Positions 60,901-64,000 of a stretch of 64,000 nt of DNA are shown here, piece after piece. Location: assembly GCF_028389875.1 (NCBI RefSeq), contig NC_084669.1, positions 28,570,567 to 28,634,566 of the forward strand. Direction: 5' to 3'. Within the stretch, counting starts at the first letter, position 1; each line of letters opens with the position of its first letter. This DNA is from Rhea pennata. Its lineage: Eukaryota; Chordata; Aves; Rheiformes; Rheidae. The translations under genes and the position numbers were made by a program. A model generated the notes under the pieces. The model made no database searches. It had not been told where the DNA came from and saw nothing but the letters and a program-made list of their open reading frames with translations.

Positions 60901-63900
60901 GTTCTTAATCTTTTTCTTTTTCTCCTCCAAGTGGCACAAACTAACCTTTTCATAAGGACTCTCTCTTTTTTAAGATCACTATTAGAAATAAAGGCATCCC
61001 TTGTCCCCCTCTGCAAGTGCTGGAACATATTTAATTCATTTCTAGCTTACTGTTTTAGATTGGCACTCAGGAAGCATTTCTTTCTAAATGGCAGGCTGTG
61101 CATTCTTGTATATTGCTAGAAGTGATAATACTGTTATGAACACCTGACTTTATAGCTTCTATACTCTGATATTTGTGTTTAAGAGTTGATGAGGAAACGC
61201 ATAGTTGAGGATGAGGATTTTGAGATCCAAGTCCTATGTCCACATTATAGCTGTTTTAAGTTGTGCTTATTTTGTTTTGTTCATCTTTCTTTTCTAAATG
61301 CTTCTATTTCTTTAATTGACTTCTTTCATGCTATATAGATTTCTTAAGTTTGTGTCCTCAAGGTTTGGAGTTTTTCCTATTTTTTATTCTGACTCTATTT
61401 GCTAAACTTCTGTGGAAGAAACGTACATTTTGAAAGATCAGAGATAGTTTGTAACTGGCTTCGAACAGAGCAGATCAGCAAAATGGACTTTATAGTGCAA
61501 CACTAATATTTGATAATTAAGAGTTCAGCCTGTTAAAGTAGAATTACAATGAAGATTAAGATCCACTGGTAGTTATGTATAGCAGGCAGTGAGGTAGGAG
61601 TGAAGTGGTAGATTACATCTATGTATGTCTGTTTTGTGAGTGAGTTAGCTCTTGTGCTCTCCGTGATCAGCTCTGCTTGTTGCTTTGCTAAGACACCTCC
61701 AAGGAATACCTACGCCTGGCACTGCAAAAATAGGCCTTAGTATTCCTGGGTGAGGAGTGGTCTCTGCTGTGAATCAGAGTAATGCCATTGTCTGTGTATG
61801 TTGTCAAGCGAGACTACATCAGAAGTGCTATCTTTCAAATGAGGTTAACTAGTATCTTTGCTGCTTCTAAATATTAAATACCTCATTGTGCATATTGCAA
61901 GAGTAGAATCGATGAGAACTGCACGTAAGACAGCCCCCACTCTGTCTCTATAGAAAAATCCTACATTGACATTCTGATGAAGGTAGTTATGCTTTGTCTG
62001 CCTATAATACTCTCATAGTTTCAGTTGGATGGTTTTCTATTCCTGTCTTAATGCTATATGGCACTGCTTTTTGCTGATAAAGAGCAGTTACGTTTCTTAC
62101 AATGGTCTGCACTTCAGTGCTTGAAACTGCTGCGCTGTTGTCTGCACATCTAGAGACAAACTCGTTTGAAGCTAAGGGAAATGAACTCTCTGTAGGATAA
62201 GTACAAAGGGTTAACTAATAGATATTGAAGGGACAAGTGTTTGTGACCAAGCAAAGAAACAGTGAGAGGTTAGCCCTGAAAACTGAAGAACAGAAACTTT
62301 ACACCAGGGCTCAGTTACTTAAGCACACTATGTTTCTGTGTATTCTACCTTGTTTAATTCAGGGGCAGGTTTAGCTCAGTTGGTTAGAGCGGGGTGCTGC
62401 TAATGCCAAGATTGTGGGTTCAGTCCCTGTATGGGGCTATGTTGAGTGTTGGACTAGATGATCTCCAGAGGTCCCTTCCAACCTTACCATTCTATGATTC
62501 TATGACTAATGATAATCTATAACAGTGAGTGTATCCTGGTGTTTTCCTCAGGAAGAGGCCTCTAGAATTAATACTGTAGACTGCACTGGAACTAGAAATA
62601 CCGGCCATCTGCCTCTCTTACACTGTACTAGCAAAGTGCTTTCCTCTTTTAATTGCACGTACTTCTCTGAGGTGTTTACTCCTGCCTATGTTACAACATA
62701 GTTATTTTGTGTAGGCCCTATATGAGTTAGATCTGTGTCCCTGCATATCATGGACAGCTTGTGAAACTAACCCAGACATGCACATACAACTAAGCTATTT
62801 TTCAGTGTCTTTTAATAGCTATGTGTGTTAGGTTGTACCTGATGTAAGGTAGCTTGCATGCGTGGTAGAAATCTCTGTATACTCTCATAGCACCAAGAAG
62901 CATTTGCACAAGTCTGTCTACTATATGCATAGTGGTAGCAATGCATTAATGCCTTCACAAAGGTGATTAAAATTCACACAGGAGCAATGAGAGAACTTAT
63001 GATGTGAAATGTTTATTAAAATACTAAATAGGCATGCTGGCTATGGTGATCTCCAGCCAGTGAGGTAACACTGTTTGCCAGTTACCTGCAGGAAGAAACT
63101 GGGGTATATTGGAACTTGAAGGAATGGGCATGAAGTAGCAGCTAGCATCTTCTGAGGTATTGATTTGTTCAAAGCAATGACTAAATGTATGTGTGTGTGT
63201 GTGTGTATGCACACATGCATGCACTAACACATGAAACTGCTAGATCAGGCTGGCTAGCTTACACAATGAAATTGTCAGGCAACTTCAGGATTTTTATTTT
63301 CAGAAAACATTTGTCATGCTCTCATCTGAGTAGCGTTATACAGCAGTGTAAGGACTGTTGAAGGGTGCTATACTGTTAATTCTATATCAAAACATTTTTG
63401 GTCCAAATTGTACTTTCTCATGGAAGTAGTAAATTTGAGATGAGAAGCAGCACAAACAATTTTCTGATGTGTATTTACTAAAGATCACAAGAGTGGAGCT
63501 TTTAACTGTGTTAGGCAGGTCAAATTTGCAATGACTATTAGCTTTACAGAAGGAGAATAGCAGATTGTAAAATCCCTATCAGTTGTAATGTGATGTTTCC
63601 ACCCCGCACTATTTTAAGCTATAAATCCTGTTCTGTGTTTTTTGTCTTGTACTGCTGTATCCTGTTAACAAGAAGTCAATTTCAGCAGCTGGCAATTAGA
63701 TCACATTGCATGATATTTAGATTCTTAATGTATTTGAGAAGTCCTGATGAATAATTCAAATGCATATGTTTCTGCAAGGGGGAAAAAGGAGTCAATTCTT
63801 CCCTCAAGAAAGGGAGACTGGAACTGGTGACTTTGAAAGAGCTACGCTCAGCTGAATGTCCCATTTTTACGAAGAATGATAGTAAGCTATGTCCTCAAAC

Positions 63901-64000
63901 TCTGTACCTGGGATAGCAAGGTTTCGAAGTGCACTGAGCGCAGCATGTTGAACAGAGACATCTCCACTCTCCACATGTTTCTCCAGAAGGTCAAGAAGCT
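51826..64000 (-). CDS. RAP1GDS1-like: RAP1GDS1-like (SmgGDS paralogue), C-terminal 248 residues in six exons, partial
   Basis: An armadillo-repeat protein related to RAP1GDS1/SmgGDS, the chaperone and exchange factor for prenylated Rho/Rap-type small GTPases. Minus-strand exons are 64000-63908 (cut by the window), 60153-60028, 55905-55766, 54812-54686, 53664-53536 and 51959-51826. They join in one frame over 749 nt to a TAG stop at 51828-51826, all with AG/GT splice sites. Hallmarks are VQHAALSALRNLAIP, SEMPPVQFKLLGTLRML, GVKHLVSMTTSEHVTMQNEA and PEVKYNSM. It is collinear, as I recall the human protein, with the last 246 or so residues of RAP1GDS1, apart from a rewritten C-terminus (ends LRGEPPH). 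RAP1GDS1 is strongly conserved among vertebrates, so the many substitutions and the TSPAN14 neighbourhood argue for a paralogue. No breaks are seen, so it looks functional. Confidence 0.93.
51960..53535 (-). other. RAP1GDS1-like last intron (1.6 kb)
   Basis: Holds a perfect 18-bp palindrome at 53123-53140; nothing else recognised. Confidence 0.8.
53123..53140. repeat. Perfect 18-bp palindrome
   Basis: AACAAGTATATACTTGTT equals its own reverse complement. Confidence 0.85.
53536..53664 (-). CDS. RAP1GDS1-like: RAP1GDS1-like exon
   Basis: Acceptor cttattttgcag, donor TCAG|gtaact. The 129 nt encode ETLEESFKESQLVQSLHKLL, then QDENTSPEVKYNSMGLLCSL and LNS; PE(V/I)KYNSM is a RAP1GDS1 hallmark. Confidence 0.94.
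53665..54685 (-). other. RAP1GDS1-like intron
   Basis: About 1 kb. Open frames of 60-84 codons occur on both strands but are not exon-like. No repeat recognised. Confidence 0.8.
54686..54812 (-). CDS. RAP1GDS1-like: RAP1GDS1-like exon
   Basis: Acceptor tttgctttaacag, donor TTAG|gtattt. The 127 nt encode EVVKAIEEAQGVKHLVSMTT, then SEHVTMQNEALNALTIAST and INL. Confidence 0.94.
54813..55765 (-). other. RAP1GDS1-like intron
   Basis: About 0.95 kb with no recognisable feature. Confidence 0.8.
55766..55905 (-). CDS. RAP1GDS1-like: RAP1GDS1-like exon
   Basis: Acceptor tttcctcttcag, donor TCTCAG|gtatga. The 140 nt enter in phase 1, leave in phase 0 and encode ADAAEILGQDPMLLNRLVQW, then CNANDHPGVCGEANRLLASI and LRHNRSQ. 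Confidence 0.94.
55906..60027 (-). other. RAP1GDS1-like intron (4.1 kb)
   Basis: No repeat or exon recognised on either strand. Plus-strand frames such as 57706-57933 are unremarkable. Confidence 0.75.
60028..60153 (-). CDS. RAP1GDS1-like: RAP1GDS1-like exon with the EMPPVQFKLLGTLRML motif
   Basis: Acceptor ttttttagttg, donor CAAG|gtaggg. The 126 nt are phase 1 on both sides and encode VNKVQMLEEGVAERIQALLR and SEMPPVQFKLLGTLRMLADGQ-type sequence; SEMPPVQFKLLGTLRML is unchanged from RAP1GDS1. Confidence 0.94.
62362..62505 (+). mobile_element. tRNA-Ile-derived SINE with CR1-like tail (TguSINE1-type)
   Basis: The head resembles a tRNA-Ile gene: GGGCAGGTTTAGCTCAGTTGG, then ttagagcg...gctaatgccaag. 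Its pol III box A is TAGCTCAGTTGG at 62372-62383 and box B is GGTTCAGTCC at 62417-62426. It passes into a CR1 3' end (ttggactagatgatctccag, gtcccttccaacc) and a tattctatgattctatga-type terminal repeat. The anticodon arm is altered and a tail is fused on, so it is not a tRNA gene. This structure is known from passerine birds. No clear target-site duplication is visible. Confidence 0.92.
63189..63208. repeat. (TG)n microsatellite
   Basis: About ten TG units followed by a short tgcacacatgcatgcac stretch. Confidence 0.9.
63908..64000 (-). CDS. RAP1GDS1-like: RAP1GDS1-like exon, cut by the window edge
   Basis: Reads LLDLLEKHVESGDVSVQHAA then LSALRNLAIP, ending CCA G|gtacag (phase 1). This is the typical armadillo helix pair of SmgGDS. 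The 5' part lies beyond 64000. Confidence 0.93.

Larger units (their letters stand above)
60154..63907 (-). other. RAP1GDS1-like intron (3.75 kb)
   Basis: Contains the tRNA-derived SINE at 62362-62505 and a TG microsatellite at 63189-63208; no further exon is expected from collinearity with RAP1GDS1. Confidence 0.8.

Noticed and set aside
62363..62436. Possible functional tRNA-Ile gene
   Set aside because: The anticodon region is altered, the acceptor stem pairs poorly, and it runs straight into a CR1-type tail, so it is a SINE head.

Overview
The window is vertebrate genomic DNA from a bird, most likely a passerine (songbird). Three things point there. First, there are CR1 LINE remnants, at about 31,483-31,593 and 35,690-36,551. 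Second, a short retroposon at 62,362-62,505 has a tRNA-Ile-like head joined to a CR1-like 3' tail, the architecture of the passerine TguSINE1 family. Third, the gene order PRXL2A-TSPAN14 matches human 10q23. The DNA is AT-rich and mostly intronic, with one strong CpG island at about 7.6-8.5 kb.

Layout. (1) 1-1011, plus strand: the last two coding exons of PRXL2A (formerly FAM213A), a thioredoxin-fold antioxidant protein, followed by its 3' UTR. (2) About 1.4-7.6 kb: intergenic, notable for a 30-bp-stem hairpin at 3,260-3,328. (3) About 7.6-50.4 kb, plus strand: the whole TSPAN14 gene. It has a CpG-island promoter with a non-coding first exon ending at 8,227, eight coding exons between 23,738 and 46,667, and a 3' UTR of about 3.7 kb. 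The exons join to exactly 270 residues with the eight large-loop cysteines of the TspanC8 group, the ADAM10 chaperones. (4) About 51.7-64 kb, minus strand: the last six exons (248 residues) of an intact RAP1GDS1-like (SmgGDS-like) armadillo-repeat gene, cut by the right edge of the window.

The most interesting point is the pairing of the last two genes. In the human genome the TSPAN14 paralogue TSPAN5 lies tail-to-tail with RAP1GDS1 on 4q23. Here TSPAN14 lies tail-to-tail with a diverged RAP1GDS1 relative. This looks like the second copy of one ancestral gene pair, duplicated with the vertebrate genome and kept in birds. As far as I know, mammals kept only the RAP1GDS1 next to TSPAN5.

Other points worth a look are the pre-miRNA-sized hairpin, a perfect 28-bp minisatellite in TSPAN14 intron 2, a G-rich 21-bp minisatellite at the TSPAN14 promoter, a two-codon upstream ORF, a CpG-dense patch in intron 1, and the in-frame (phase 0) design of every internal TSPAN14 coding exon. 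I saw no CRISPR array, operon, tRNA gene or viral gene. Most long open frames in the window are chance or shadow frames.
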